DNA of 64,000 bases from Weissella hellenica (GCF_005405545.1 NZ_BJEG01000009.1:1-64000); one strand, 5' to 3'; counted from the first letter of the stretch, positions 25,160-34,108 are shown. Translations and numbers: made by a program. The notes: a model not told the origin generated them from the sequence alone.

Positions 25160-25226
25160 CGTATACGATACGTATATCTTTAAACATACTCATGCGTATA
25201 CGCAATATGATAATTAATCGTATACG
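25160..25226. repeat. CGTATACG palindrome cluster 2
   Basis: Perfect CGTATACG at 25,160, 25,195 and 25,219, plus a partial CGTATATC at 25,171; main spacing 24 bp (11 + 24 + 24). It lies in the divergent region between parA and operon B, so it could serve both as partition site and as an operator. Confidence 0.8.
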
Positions 25227-25275
25227 CACAAAAATATTTAACAACTATAATCCAAAAAAGTTGTATGAAATGGTT

Positions 25276-25311
25276 CACTTTTCCCTAAGACTTATAAAAT
25301 TCGTTACGATA
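25276..25311 (+). promoter_or_regulatory. Shared tra promoter module, copy B
   Basis: CACTTTTCCCTAAGAC followed by AAAATTCGTTACGATA at 25,296-25,311, preceded by ATGGTT as in copy C. It stands 47 bases before operon B. The right half is identical to the other two copies; the left half is diverged. Confidence 0.6.
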
Positions 25312-25357
25312 ACGGTAGTTAATCAAAGAAATAAAATTTCAAGAAAGGTGACAGATT

Positions 25358-25696
25358 ATGCAAGGTTATAACTATCGTGAGTTTTCACCAGGTAACAACA
25401 TCTGGCAGAAACAACCACGACTTTTATTTTTAAATTTTGAACGACTAGCAGTATTAGGGGGATTTTTCATGTTTACCTATATCATGCTATCCAAAGCATT
25501 TTCGTATCAATTGACGTTTTCAAAAGGCCTTTTTCTGGTGGTCATGGTGATCACAGCGATTTATGCCATTTTACCAGCACCCAGCAATCCGAATAGTTTG
25601 GTGATTGATGAAGTCTTTGTACGCGGTCCTAAAACGGTCAGTTCACAAAGTCTGCACGGCTCAATGAAATGCATGCCGTTGGAAAAGGAGGATTAA
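25358..25696 (+). CDS. VirB3/TrsC-like small membrane protein
   Basis: 112 residues with a polar N-terminus and two membrane segments (LAVLGGFFMFTYIMLS, about 30-45; LFLVVMVITAIYAILPA, about 58-74), then a cytoplasmic tail. First gene of operon B, with an AGAAAGGTG site. Size, topology and position directly before a TrsD-like gene and the VirB4-like ATPase fit the VirB3/TrsC role, though sequence identity to that family is not evident by eye. Confidence 0.6.
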   Translation: MQGYNYREFSPGNNIWQKQPRLLFLNFERLAVLGGFFMFTYIMLSKAFSYQLTFSKGLFLVVMVITAIYAILPAPSNPNSLVIDEVFVRGPKTVSSQSLHGSMKCMPLEKED

Positions 25697-26341
25697 ATGG
25701 GGTTTAAACAACAAAAAAAGCACCAATTATCATTGAAACAAGTTGCTGAATTAAGGCGACCAAAAGTTGACCTGTTGGATTTATTACCGTTTAAACGTTT
25801 CGAAGGAGAGGATAATTTATTAGTATTAGCCGGTAATGATAAACAAGATGCGGGTTACATGGATATGTTGACGATTTATGGTAAAGACTTAGATTTCGTC
25901 TATGGTGTCGGTTCCGAAGGAGCCTCAAATATTATTCGTGACTACCATTTGTTACTCAATACGTTTACCAGTGATTTTGATATTATCATCACGCGAATGG
26001 CCGCTGAAACTACCATCCAACAACGGGCTTGGTTGGCTAATCGGCAAGCAATTGATGCAGAAATGGCCCAAACCACAGATGCACGACGTTATCGGCAATT
26101 ACAACTCTGCCATCAATTAGTCACGGATCAAATTGCCAGTTTACGCCACGTGGCCGAAAACGTGAAGTACCAAAGCTATACGGCTTTTATTTATGGTGAA
26201 TCAGCAGCAGAAACCCGGACTGCCAGAGAAATCTTTATCAGTTCCGGTGGTCGTGCCATCACAGCCCAACCGATGTCATTAAAGCAAAAACAAACGATGT
26301 TGCAGATCTTACAGGATCCGACGCAACAATTAAATCAATAA
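25697..26341 (+). CDS. TrsD-like conjugation protein
   Basis: A 214-residue soluble protein starting at the base after the previous stop, with GGAGG inside the preceding gene. It has a conserved-looking opening (VDLLDLLPFKRFEGEDNLLV) and a helical centre. In trs-type operons a protein of this size (TrsD) precedes the VirB4 ATPase TrsE and resembles the N-terminal part of VirB4-type proteins; I assign it by context and general pattern. Confidence 0.6.
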   Translation: MGFKQQKKHQLSLKQVAELRRPKVDLLDLLPFKRFEGEDNLLVLAGNDKQDAGYMDMLTIYGKDLDFVYGVGSEGASNIIRDYHLLLNTFTSDFDIIITRMAAETTIQQRAWLANRQAIDAEMAQTTDARRYRQLQLCHQLVTDQIASLRHVAENVKYQSYTAFIYGESAAETRTAREIFISSGGRAITAQPMSLKQKQTMLQILQDPTQQLNQ

Positions 26342-26370
26342 ACAAGCAATAAATTAAAGGAGGCACAAGC

Positions 26371-28323
26371 ATGAAAAAAAGTGTAGCCGCAAAACTACGC
26401 AACCAAGGCTATGATTTAGATTTAATCTGGCAGGTTCAAAATCCAAGCCCCACCATTTATCATTCTGATTATATTCATTTTGGGAATGGAGTCGGCACGA
26501 TTGTCACCATTTATGATTATCCCAAAGAAACCCAACAACAAATGTGGTTTCACAATCTGCTAGACACGGATAACACGATTACGATTCTCAAAGTGGGAAC
26601 TGAATCACGGGCCAAGGTGGAAAAAGCCCTACAAGATGCAGCGAATGCCAATAACGCGATTTTAGGGGATAAGTGGCAAAACGATCAACGCAAGTTGTTG
26701 GCTGGCAATGAGTACCAACAAAACATGGCCGATTTGAATGATGCCTTAAATGGGCAAGAAATCTATAAACGCTTGTACGTACGCGTATTATTTACGGAAC
26801 GAACGATTGAAAAACTGCGTATGAAACTAGATGATTTTCGGCAACGCTTAAGTAATTATAAGTCGATGGTCTATGCTGGCGAAATGGCCAATCATATGCG
26901 CCAATTCTTTATTCCAGCGATGAAAGTACAAGATATTGCGCTTAAAGATAAAGGCTTCCCCATGAAATCTTATTCATTGGCCGGCACTTATGCCTTTAAC
27001 CAAACATTTTTGGCCGATCCACGGGGTGCCAATTTAGCGACAACATTTCAAGGAGGCGAGGTCACCTTTGACCCAAGTCTTTCGGATGGTAAACATCGGA
27101 CAACGGCGTATAACTTGATTGTGGGTGATGCCGGTTCAGGTAAATCAACCTGGATGCACCAACAGTTGGATCCGTTATTTGCCCGTGGTGACACGATTTG
27201 GTTGTTTGACCGGACCCGGCGCTACGTGCCGCATGTGCAACAATTAGGTGGCTTGATTTTAACGATGGACGGTTCACAAAACCGAGTAAATATCTTGCAT
27301 GTTTTCGGGACGGTGCTTGATGAACATGGCCAAATTGATGTCATTAAGTCCTTTAAACAACACCTAGAAAAGGTTAAAACGTATTATGCCACCTTATATC
27401 CAAAGGCAGAAGAAGGGGAACTTCTTTTATTCAAAGATGAATTACAACGTTTTTATATTGAAGATCAAGAGATGTGGTCGTATTCAGCTGAAGATCACCC
27501 CGAAGAATTACGGGCGATTGGCTTAGATGCCAACGCCTATCCAAATTTGGAAATGTTTATTAGTTATCTACAAGCCCGTTTATTAAATGCCCGCGACTTT
27601 TCTGGGAAGAACTGGGAACGTTTAGATAACATCGTCAAGGTGTTAAATAGTCTACTAAATGACCATGGTCCAAGTGTCAATGGGCATACGAATGTCCCAG
27701 ACTTATCAAATGAGCAACTCATTATGTTTGATACGTCAGGTATGGCTCAATGGAGTGATAAGGCCTATGCCGCCCAATATTTTAGTATCTTGTCATTGAT
27801 GAATGCGTATGTCGTCATGAATGGTAACCAACAGTTAGCCAGCGAACAACGTGGTGAATTTACCAAGAAAACCGTCGCTGATGGGACCGCAGCGCCCAAA
27901 TACTTCTGGTGGATCCAGGATGAGGCCGATGATGTCATTAACTATAATAACCCGTTAGGCGTTTCGTTTGCCGATAAGATGATGCAACAACAGCGTAAGA
28001 ATTACTTTGGGTTATTTATGATTTTCCCCGGTTTAAAGAACGTATTACCGACTGGACAACAACAAGATTCAGAAGAAACCCGTGCGATGACCGACTTTTT
28101 CAATCGTTTCCAAAATCATCATATTGGCCGGCTACCAGAAGATGACAAAAATCGTTATGCCAGCGTGACGAGTCGTTCAGATGCCACGCCGGATCAATTA
28201 GATACGTTACCGATGTTACAAGTGGGACAATTCTTATTAATTCTGCGGAGTTACCAATCAATTTTTATTACAGCTTATCGGCCAACCGATGCCCAATTAC
28301 GGATGTATGGTGGAGGTATCTAA
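26371..28323 (+). CDS. VirB4/TrsE-like type IV secretion ATPase
   Basis: The 650-residue motor ATPase has Walker A VGDAGSGKSTWMHQQLDP (about 251-268), Walker B region YFWWIQDEADDVINYNNP (about 511-528), and a later arginine-containing motif (QQQRKNYFGLFMIFPGL). The N-terminal part is the VirB4 core domain. It powers assembly and DNA or protein transfer at the cytoplasmic face of the channel. GGAGGC precedes the ATG. Length is normal and all key motifs are intact. Confidence 0.9.
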   Translation: MKKSVAAKLRNQGYDLDLIWQVQNPSPTIYHSDYIHFGNGVGTIVTIYDYPKETQQQMWFHNLLDTDNTITILKVGTESRAKVEKALQDAANANNAILGDKWQNDQRKLLAGNEYQQNMADLNDALNGQEIYKRLYVRVLFTERTIEKLRMKLDDFRQRLSNYKSMVYAGEMANHMRQFFIPAMKVQDIALKDKGFPMKSYSLAGTYAFNQTFLADPRGANLATTFQGGEVTFDPSLSDGKHRTTAYNLIVGDAGSGKSTWMHQQLDPLFARGDTIWLFDRTRRYVPHVQQLGGLILTMDGSQNRVNILHVFGTVLDEHGQIDVIKSFKQHLEKVKTYYATLYPKAEEGELLLFKDELQRFYIEDQEMWSYSAEDHPEELRAIGLDANAYPNLEMFISYLQARLLNARDFSGKNWERLDNIVKVLNSLLNDHGPSVNGHTNVPDLSNEQLIMFDTSGMAQWSDKAYAAQYFSILSLMNAYVVMNGNQQLASEQRGEFTKKTVADGTAAPKYFWWIQDEADDVINYNNPLGVSFADKMMQQQRKNYFGLFMIFPGLKNVLPTGQQQDSEETRAMTDFFNRFQNHHIGRLPEDDKNRYASVTSRSDATPDQLDTLPMLQVGQFLLILRSYQSIFITAYRPTDAQLRMYGGGI

Positions 28324-28542
28324 ATGAGTCAAAAAGAACATAATAAAAGCCGTTTAAATCGTTATAAACCCAGTACCATTCGGGCGGATGCACAACGGGA
28401 TTATGAACATTATAAAGCAACAAGTGAATGGCCCAAAAAGGACCCGGCAGTGGTGAAACGCACGTTACGTTTAGTCTTAATCACTGTCGTGATTTTCTTA
28501 ATGCTTGCCATCGTGTTGCTATTACAAGTGATAGGATGTTAG
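28324..28542 (+). CDS. Small single-pass membrane protein of operon B
   Basis: 72 residues: a basic, Lys/Arg-rich cytoplasmic N-terminus (about 1-48) and one C-terminal membrane helix (LVLITVVIFLMLAIVLLLQV). It starts at the base after the VirB4-like stop, so it is coupled. Probably a minor channel component. Confidence 0.65.
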   Translation: MSQKEHNKSRLNRYKPSTIRADAQRDYEHYKATSEWPKKDPAVVKRTLRLVLITVVIFLMLAIVLLLQVIGC

Positions 28543-28545
28543 GCC

Positions 28546-29775
28546 ATGAAAAAAACCATTAAAGTCTGGTTTTGGGTTAAAATCTTGGTGCCGATACTGC
28601 TTGTGTTAATTGGTTTATTATTCTTCTTTCTGGTGGTGATTAATCTGTTAGCCGGTGGCAGTAGTGATGATAGTCAAGTTTGCTACCCCAGTAATAACGA
28701 CACTTCTGCTGGTGCCGGCATTGGTGGTGATTGGAAAGATAGTCATTCCAAAACTCACAAAGCGATGCAAGCAGCAGCTGATAAATTTAAAAATGAGTTA
28801 CATATGAGTGGTGACAACATTGCGGCAGCGTTAGCGATTGGGTTACGGGAAAGTCAATTTAATCCCAAGGCTGAAAATCCGAGCGGACAAGTGAAAGGGA
28901 TTTGGCAATGGGGTGCTGGTGGTGTGAATGGTAATCGATATAAAGACACGCAAGACAATGTTGATAGCCAAGTTAATTTAGCAATTAAAGAATTAAAGTC
29001 CAGTCATGCAGCCACCTTAACGCATATGCATAATGCCGACTTAACGCATTCGTTAGAAGCATGGGACGTGCATTTTGAAGGTGTCGCTGCCTCGGACCCA
29101 CAACGTAAGTCAATACAAACCTTAGCGACAGCGCAAAATGTTAAGCAGGTGTTTAAGTTAGACTTTTCTGGTAGTTTAACCAACCTCACCGGCGGTGATG
29201 CCAACACAGCCCAAGGTGGTGCGACATTGAACCCCAATAATTGTCCACCCGCAACCGGAACGAGTTCTGGGTGACCCATTAAAGGCCAGTACAACATTAC
29301 CGGGGGTTATCCGAACTACCAAGGTGCCGGTGGTAGTCCGCATTATGGCGTGGACTTTCAAACGGTGGGCGCCAAAGAAAATGGTGATGCCAGCAATGTT
29401 TATGCTGTTGCTGATGGTAAAGTCTATGCCAAAGCCTCTGATGCAACTGGTGGTAACAATGTCATTATCAAAAATAACGATGGTAGTTATACCTATTATG
29501 GGCATGCCCCTTCACAAGAATCAATCGTTGTAAATAAAGGGGATACCGTCCATAAAGGACAACATATCTCACACCAAGGCCAAACCGGTCTAGCGACGGG
29601 TGTGCATGTGCACTTTGGGGTTAATAAGAAGAAGCCTGCTTTCGCACCCCAATCAGATGGGCTCGTAAGTGGTGGTGATTATCTATCAAAAGTGCCTCGT
29701 AAAGCAGTTCCGGAAAAGGGGCAAACCGTACCTGCCGGACCATTTTCAACTGATCAAGACAAAGATAAAAAGTAG
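28546..29775 (+). pseudogene. Bifunctional lysozyme-like/M23 cell-wall hydrolase, interrupted by TGA
   Basis: The frame encodes a membrane anchor (VKILVPILLVLIGLLFFFLV), a lysozyme-like domain (AALAIGLRESQFNPKAENPS, GIWQWGAGG), then after a linker an M23 peptidase (HYGVDF, DGKVYAKA, GLATGVHVHFGV, with the metal ligands H..D and HxH). This VirB1/TrsG-type enzyme opens the peptidoglycan for the conjugation channel. A TGA at 29,272-29,274 lies between the domains (TSSG-stop-PIKGQYNITGG) where a Trp codon is likely. The frame continues open to 29,775, so one substitution is enough to explain it. Truncated products could keep only the lysozyme-like half. Confidence 0.8.
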
Positions 29776-29784
29776 GGATTAAAC

Positions 29785-30192
29785 ATGAAAGTTAAACAAT
29801 ATGCAACCACCATCCTCGCTTTGTTAGTGAGTATTGCGATTGCCGTTGGCGGTTACTGGACCTGGCGTAATTATACGTACCATGACACCAAGCAACCCCA
29901 ACAAATCTTACAGCAACAACAGAAAACACAGGATGACGTCGTGTTAATTTTTCATAAAACGGGTTGTCCGGATTGTCAGCAAGTGGTCCGGCAGGTGAAT
30001 CAAGCCGTGCAATCAGGCCAAGCCGATCACTACGTGATGGTGGATACCCAAGATTCAAACTTATATCAAAAATATAATGTGATTGAAGTGCCCACTGCCA
30101 TTCATTTAAAGGCCGGTCAGGAAGTGGCCCGGTATGCAGGCGCCAATAATCCGGATCGTTTAGTTAACGTCATTAAAGCCACGAAGGAGTAA
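29785..30192 (+). CDS. Membrane-anchored thioredoxin-like protein
   Basis: 135 residues: an N-terminal signal-anchor (TTILALLVSIAIAVGGYWTW) followed by a thioredoxin fold with the active-site FHKTGCPDCQQVVRQ (CxxC) and the cis-Pro region IEVPTAIHL. It would catalyse or isomerise disulfides in extracytoplasmic transfer proteins. TrsF/TrsI-like thiol proteins are usual in Gram-positive conjugation operons. A GTAGGGATTAA site lies upstream. Confidence 0.8.
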   Translation: MKVKQYATTILALLVSIAIAVGGYWTWRNYTYHDTKQPQQILQQQQKTQDDVVLIFHKTGCPDCQQVVRQVNQAVQSGQADHYVMVDTQDSNLYQKYNVIEVPTAIHLKAGQEVARYAGANNPDRLVNVIKATKE

Positions 30193-30195
30193 GGC

Positions 30196-30783
30196 ATGGA
30201 CAAACAAAAAGTTACGAAAGGGCTACTGAAACTAGTGTTAGGGTTAAGCATAATTTTTGCGGGTCTGGCCTTTGTTTACGACCAAAAGCAGTCTCAACAA
30301 CAACAGGTAACCCAACAGCAAGTCCAACAAGTCAAACACCAACAAAAAAATATTCAGCAGAAACGCCAAACCCAAGAAAAATTAGTTACTGATGCCGTTT
30401 ATCAAAAGCGGGCGGTGGCGTTTTTGAATCGTGCGTTAGCGCGTGCCACGAAATCAGGTGATATTAGTGCTAAGGATGAAACTTATGGGAACACAGATGC
30501 TTATACCGCCATACAAGCCATGGCCGGTATGAATAGTGGCATGAAGCTAACGCAACATAAGTTACAATTTAACAAAATGGCCGATGGTGAAATTGTCGGT
30601 GACGGTCAGATTGAGATTGAAGCCTTTGGTATATCGGACGATAAAAAGGCCAAGACGCGCCATGTCAAATCAAAATTTACTGTCTTATTAACCTTAGATC
30701 AGTATCAAGGTCAGTTACGCGTTGAAAGCATTAAGTTAGGGGAGGTGAAAGCAAGTGAAAATGCCAAAGATACCGTCTACTAA
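30196..30783 (+). CDS. VirB8-like anchored conjugation protein
   Basis: 195 residues with one N-terminal membrane segment (LLKLVLGLSIIFAGLAFVY), a Gln-rich coiled coil (about 33-60) and a C-terminal alpha/beta domain (about 65-190), the topology of VirB8/TcpC-type scaffold proteins. It starts 4 bases after the thioredoxin-like gene with GAAGGAG. Assignment is by layout and position, not by clear motifs. Confidence 0.55.
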   Translation: MDKQKVTKGLLKLVLGLSIIFAGLAFVYDQKQSQQQQVTQQQVQQVKHQQKNIQQKRQTQEKLVTDAVYQKRAVAFLNRALARATKSGDISAKDETYGNTDAYTAIQAMAGMNSGMKLTQHKLQFNKMADGEIVGDGQIEIEAFGISDDKKAKTRHVKSKFTVLLTLDQYQGQLRVESIKLGEVKASENAKDTVY

Positions 30784-30859
30784 GACTAAGTGGTTCTATT
30801 TGATTACTGGCGGGTTAAGTGTGGTGGCCATCGTGATCAACTTGTACGACTACAAATGA
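30755..30859 (+). CDS. 34-residue membrane peptide in operon B
   Basis: A short frame missed by length cut-offs: GTG at 30,755 with GGGGAGGTG upstream (an ATG follows two codons later), reading KMPKIPSTKTKWFYLITGGL and SVVAIVINLYDYK. It overlaps the end of the previous gene in another frame, and its TGA overlaps the ATG of the next gene (ATGA), which shows real translational coupling. It is a single-pass basic membrane peptide, likely a small channel subunit. Confidence 0.6.
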   Translation: MKMPKIPSTKTKWFYLITGGLSVVAIVINLYDYK

Positions 30860-31149
30860 CTTATAACTTATTAAGTCAGGATGAGTTGAAAATAGATTTA
30901 ATCATTGCCAAATATCGATACCGACAATATCAAGGGAATCATCGTTTTACTTGGTTAGGACTCATCTTATTATTGGTGATTGTGCTGGTAATGTGGACAA
31001 CATCATTAATTAAAATGGCGTTAGTGTTAATGTTGCTAATTGTCTTGATAGTTTTGCTAATTGGTACTTTAATTGCCTGTCAATTATCGCTTAACAGATT
31101 ACGGGTTAAAATTGACTTGATGACTAGTATTTTAGAAACAAGGGGGTGA
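30856..31149 (+). CDS. Two-pass membrane protein of operon B
   Basis: 97 residues from the ATG at 30,856, chosen over an upstream ATG at 30,790 because it overlaps the stop of the 34-residue frame in the usual ATGA manner. Two membrane helices (WLGLILLLVIVLVMWTT and LVLMLLIVLIVLLIGTLIA) with a polar N-terminus. No recognised family. Confidence 0.6.
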   Translation: MTYNLLSQDELKIDLIIAKYRYRQYQGNHRFTWLGLILLLVIVLVMWTTSLIKMALVLMLLIVLIVLLIGTLIACQLSLNRLRVKIDLMTSILETRG

Positions 31150-31154
31150 GTCAT

Positions 31155-31454
31155 ATGAATTGGATACCACACATTATGGCTGCTGGTCAGGGGGATTTAA
31201 GTAGTCCAGCAGCGCAGGAATTGGGCCACAAATATTGGCAAACGTCGGCACAAGGACATTATATTGTTGATTATGCCAAATACTTTAGTAATTTAATTGC
31301 ATTAAGCGAATTTTTGCAGGTCACACAAGTTTACCTACGACTAGAAATGCTTAAAGCTGATCAAAATGGCAGACATCAGTTTACAATTAATGACCATATT
31401 ATTCGCTTTAATAACAATGAGGGCTATCAATCATTTTTGAAACCTCAATCATAA
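31155..31454 (+). CDS. Hypothetical small protein, end of operon B
   Basis: 99 residues from the ATG at 31,155, which has AGGGGGTG upstream; a GTG at 31,146 is the alternative. Soluble, without recognised motifs (ELGHKYWQTSAQGHYIVDYA in the middle). It is the last gene before the third CGTATACG cluster and a strong terminator. Confidence 0.55.
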   Translation: MNWIPHIMAAGQGDLSSPAAQELGHKYWQTSAQGHYIVDYAKYFSNLIALSEFLQVTQVYLRLEMLKADQNGRHQFTINDHIIRFNNNEGYQSFLKPQS

Positions 31455-31455
31455 A

Positions 31456-31510
31456 CGTATACGCAATAACATACGAGTAAGTATACGGTATAACATACGA
31501 TACGTATACG
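31456..31510. repeat. CGTATACG palindrome cluster 3
   Basis: CGTATACG (31,456), AGTATACG (31,480) and CGTATACG (31,503): again three sites at a 24 and 23 bp period, 6 kb from parA and between operons B and C. ATACGA half-sites lie between them. Confidence 0.8.
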
Positions 31511-31570
31511 CAAAATTATTGTTCGTGACAATTAGTTAATGTGCCATACTAATTTTGGTAATTGGATTTC

Positions 31571-31628
31571 AAGAACAACCGTTCACTTGGTGCTGTGCAC
31601 TGCCAAGTTGAGCGGTTGTTCTTTTTTT
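31571..31628 (+). terminator. Strong hairpin terminator of operon B
   Basis: AAGAACAACCGTTCACTTGG pairs with CCAAGTTGAGCGGTTGTTCT (two imperfect positions), followed by a T run. Confidence 0.9.
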
Positions 31629-31639
31629 GTATAAAATGG

Positions 31640-31677
31640 TTCACTTTTACATAGGCCTTTAAAAATTCGTTACGATA
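31640..31677 (+). promoter_or_regulatory. Shared tra promoter module, copy C
   Basis: TTCACTTTTACATAGGCCT followed by AAAATTCGTTACGATA, almost identical to copy A. It is placed directly after the operon B terminator and about 46 bases before the pilin-like gene. Confidence 0.65.
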
Positions 31678-31723
31678 GGGTTGCACTAGAGATAGTGACA
31701 ATAATTTTTTTGGAGGTCAGACA

Positions 31724-32095
31724 ATGACAACATATACAAAACCGTGGTCACGCGGATTTGTGACGACACCGCTTAGTGCTGGAACAGCTTTATTGATCAG
31801 CAGTCAAGCCACTTTAGTTCACGCAGCTGCTTTAGAAGAAACGGCTAAAAACACTGGTAGTAAAGTGATTACCTTTTTGATTCTGCTAACCGTTGTTTTA
31901 GGCGCAATTGGGGCTGCTTTAGGTATTGCCATGATGGCATCAGGTAATCAAATGCTGCATGCATCTGGTACGAAAAAAATCATGATTGGTTTAGCAAGTA
32001 TTGTGGGTATCCTATGCTTGAGTCTTGGGGTGACTTGGATCGTCAATACCGTTACCAGTGCTGGTGGTGGCTTTAACTGGACTTGGCCATTTTAA
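31724..32095 (+). CDS. VirB2/TrbC-like pilin-type membrane protein
   Basis: 123 residues: an N-terminal signal with an ATLVHAAA cleavage-like site (about 27-34), then two membrane helices (VITFLILLTVVLGAIGAALG and IMIGLASIVGILCLSLGVTW) separated by a short polar loop, and a Gly/Trp-rich end. This is the VirB2-type pilin pattern; a surface or channel-lining subunit is the likely role. It has its own promoter module and a TTGGAGGTC site, in keeping with a highly expressed subunit. Confidence 0.65.
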   Translation: MTTYTKPWSRGFVTTPLSAGTALLISSQATLVHAAALEETAKNTGSKVITFLILLTVVLGAIGAALGIAMMASGNQMLHASGTKKIMIGLASIVGILCLSLGVTWIVNTVTSAGGGFNWTWPF

Positions 32096-32130
32096 GCGGT
32101 CACAGCTAATTTGAAAGGAGGGACATGTAG

Positions 32131-33984
32131 ATGCATTGGCTAAAAGCAAAGAAACGACAACCGCCGGTTGATTTAGGCGATTATCGCGCCCAAGTGGTTA
32201 AAAGTACGTTAGATCGTGACAATCCGTTGATTAAACAATTGCTTGATGAGACGGGTCAAGTGACGCAAACCTGGCCTAATCTGAAACTAGATGAGTTAAA
32301 AACGCTGACAGAAAAATTACAACAAAACGTGGCGACCGCTACCGGTGAAGTGGTGCCGTTAGGGGACATCAGTTTTTTAACGGTAGACCCAAAAAATCCG
32401 AAGAAAACGGTGGAAACGGGCTTAACCTGGGAACATGCTGTGGTAAAAGGCGACATGGAAAATTTTGTCGTGGAAACAGTTAATCAAGTATTGAATGATG
32501 AACAAGTACGTCTGGCCGATGATTTAACGTATCAAGAATTAACAGACGCATTGACAGCCTTTTTAACTGCCAGTCATGAGCTAGGAGGCTTTACCGATCA
32601 AGAGTTACCAACCTTGCCCAGTGAAGACGAATATATTGAAGCCGTTGAGCATAATGAGCTCTTTAACCGGTTACCACAACGGTTAGTGGTTCGTGATGAA
32701 CCCACGACTGATCAACCTGAACAGACGGTTAAATCAAGCCAACCACAATCTGAAACAACCTTATCAGAAGCTTCATCACAAGCAGCTAACGATGCTGAAC
32801 CAGCTAGTGCAGCTAGTCAAGCTGCAACAGCAGCTGTCGCAGATGCTGCTTCGGTTGCCACGCAACCGGTAATGCCAGCTGCAGCTACCGCCGATAGCAC
32901 TTTAACCATTGCCAAACTTATTCAAGCCTTTCAAGTTAAAACTTCGTTTTTCAAAACGAAACCGTTGGATGAAAAACAAACGGTGGTACCGGAAAGCGAT
33001 GATTATGTTGACGTGATGATGGTACGCGAAACTAAAGAAGCAAATGCCTTCATGCAACAAACCGCCGATAAGGTGGCCGATGCTTACCGTGAGACACTGA
33101 CGCAAAACATTGCCGATGTGCATGAAGATACGCAAGCCATTGATGACTTGCTAACAACAGATTGGCAAACACCAATTAAACAACAGGTAACGCAACGCCA
33201 TACGAAAGATTATGGCAATCGTTTGGACAATTCGTTAGCAGCTTTAGATAATGATTATCAACAGGCTGTTGCCGAAGAAGAACAACGTCATGAACAAACG
33301 TTAACCAAGCTTGAACAACAATTAACCATTGATAAAGCCAAAACAACGGCTAAATTAACGGGTGATCGTGACCAAATTATTCAACATGAAATTGCCCAAA
33401 TTATTACCACGCAAAAGCAATATATCGAGCAAGAAGTGCAACAATTACGCTATAACCAAGCCGAATTTAAACGCCACAAAGTGATTGACCAAATTGTGGC
33501 TGGGCAAAAGGAAGCTAATGACTTAATGACGAAAGCTTATCGGCAGTTATCGAGTGATTTAGAAGTACGCCGCCAAGATTTTATTAAGGAACATGAACAT
33601 GCCTTAGGCATCCGTGAGGATTCAGATAAAGCCCAAGCTGAAAAGGAACGTCTCCAATTCGCTAATGCGGAAGTACTCAATCTTGAGAAACGCCATGACT
33701 AATTGAAATCAGTTAAAATGGTCCTAGAAGGTCAAATTGGTCAACTGCAAGCCGAATCATCTAAGTGGCAATTCCGTGCGGAAACGGCCCAAGAAGATTT
33801 GGAACGCGTTAAGCAACAATTGGTTGAAGTTAATCAACAATATGAGCATCGTTTACAGAGTGATCAAGTCGATTTAGCCCAACACCAAGAATTGGCACAA
33901 CAAGCCCGCCAAGCTAAGTTAGCTAAGTGGTTACATCCATTTAAAAATCGGCAAAAAGAAACGAAGCATGTCTCACAGCCGTGA
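32131..33984 (+). pseudogene. Long coiled-coil conjugation protein, interrupted by TAA
   Basis: The frame gives 523 residues to a TAA at 33,700-33,702 (NLEKRHD-stop-LKSVKMVLEGQIGQLQ), then stays open in the same frame to 33,984. A CAA to TAA change fits. The N-terminal domain (about 1-190) is globular; then an Ala/Ser/Gln-rich linker (about 195-255); then a long coiled coil (about 370-610) rich in Glu, Gln, Lys. A GGAGGGAC site precedes the ATG. Cytoplasmic, possibly a scaffold of the transfer machine. Function not recognised. Confidence 0.65.
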
Positions 33985-34008
33985 GACGAATCACGTCATG
34001 CCTGGTGG

Positions 34009-34065
34009 TCAGTTCTAGACTGGATGAGGTTCGATTCCTGATCATGATGATTGCTGAATTATCAG
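34009..34065 (+). other. tRNA-like hairpins in an intergenic gap
   Basis: CAGT-TCTAG-ACTG (about 34,010-34,022) is followed by GATGAGG-TTCGATT-CCTGATC, a 7-bp stem with one G-G mismatch and a loop like the tRNA T-loop. There is no D-arm or complete acceptor, so it is not a functional tRNA. It may be a tRNA-derived remnant or a chance hairpin. Confidence 0.25.
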
Positions 34066-34108
34066 CAAATAATTTCTAAATACTAATATCAAAAATGGAG
34101 GGGAATAT

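Noticed and set aside
23856-25226. Replication iterons
   Set aside because: Phased short repeats could be iterons, but no replication initiator gene lies in the window, whereas a ParA/RHH pair lies directly between two clusters; partition or operator sites are the better reading.
23856-31510. CRISPR array
   Set aside because: CGTATACG sites are 8-bp palindromes with 15-16 base gaps, not 23-47 base repeats with unique spacers, and no cas gene is present.
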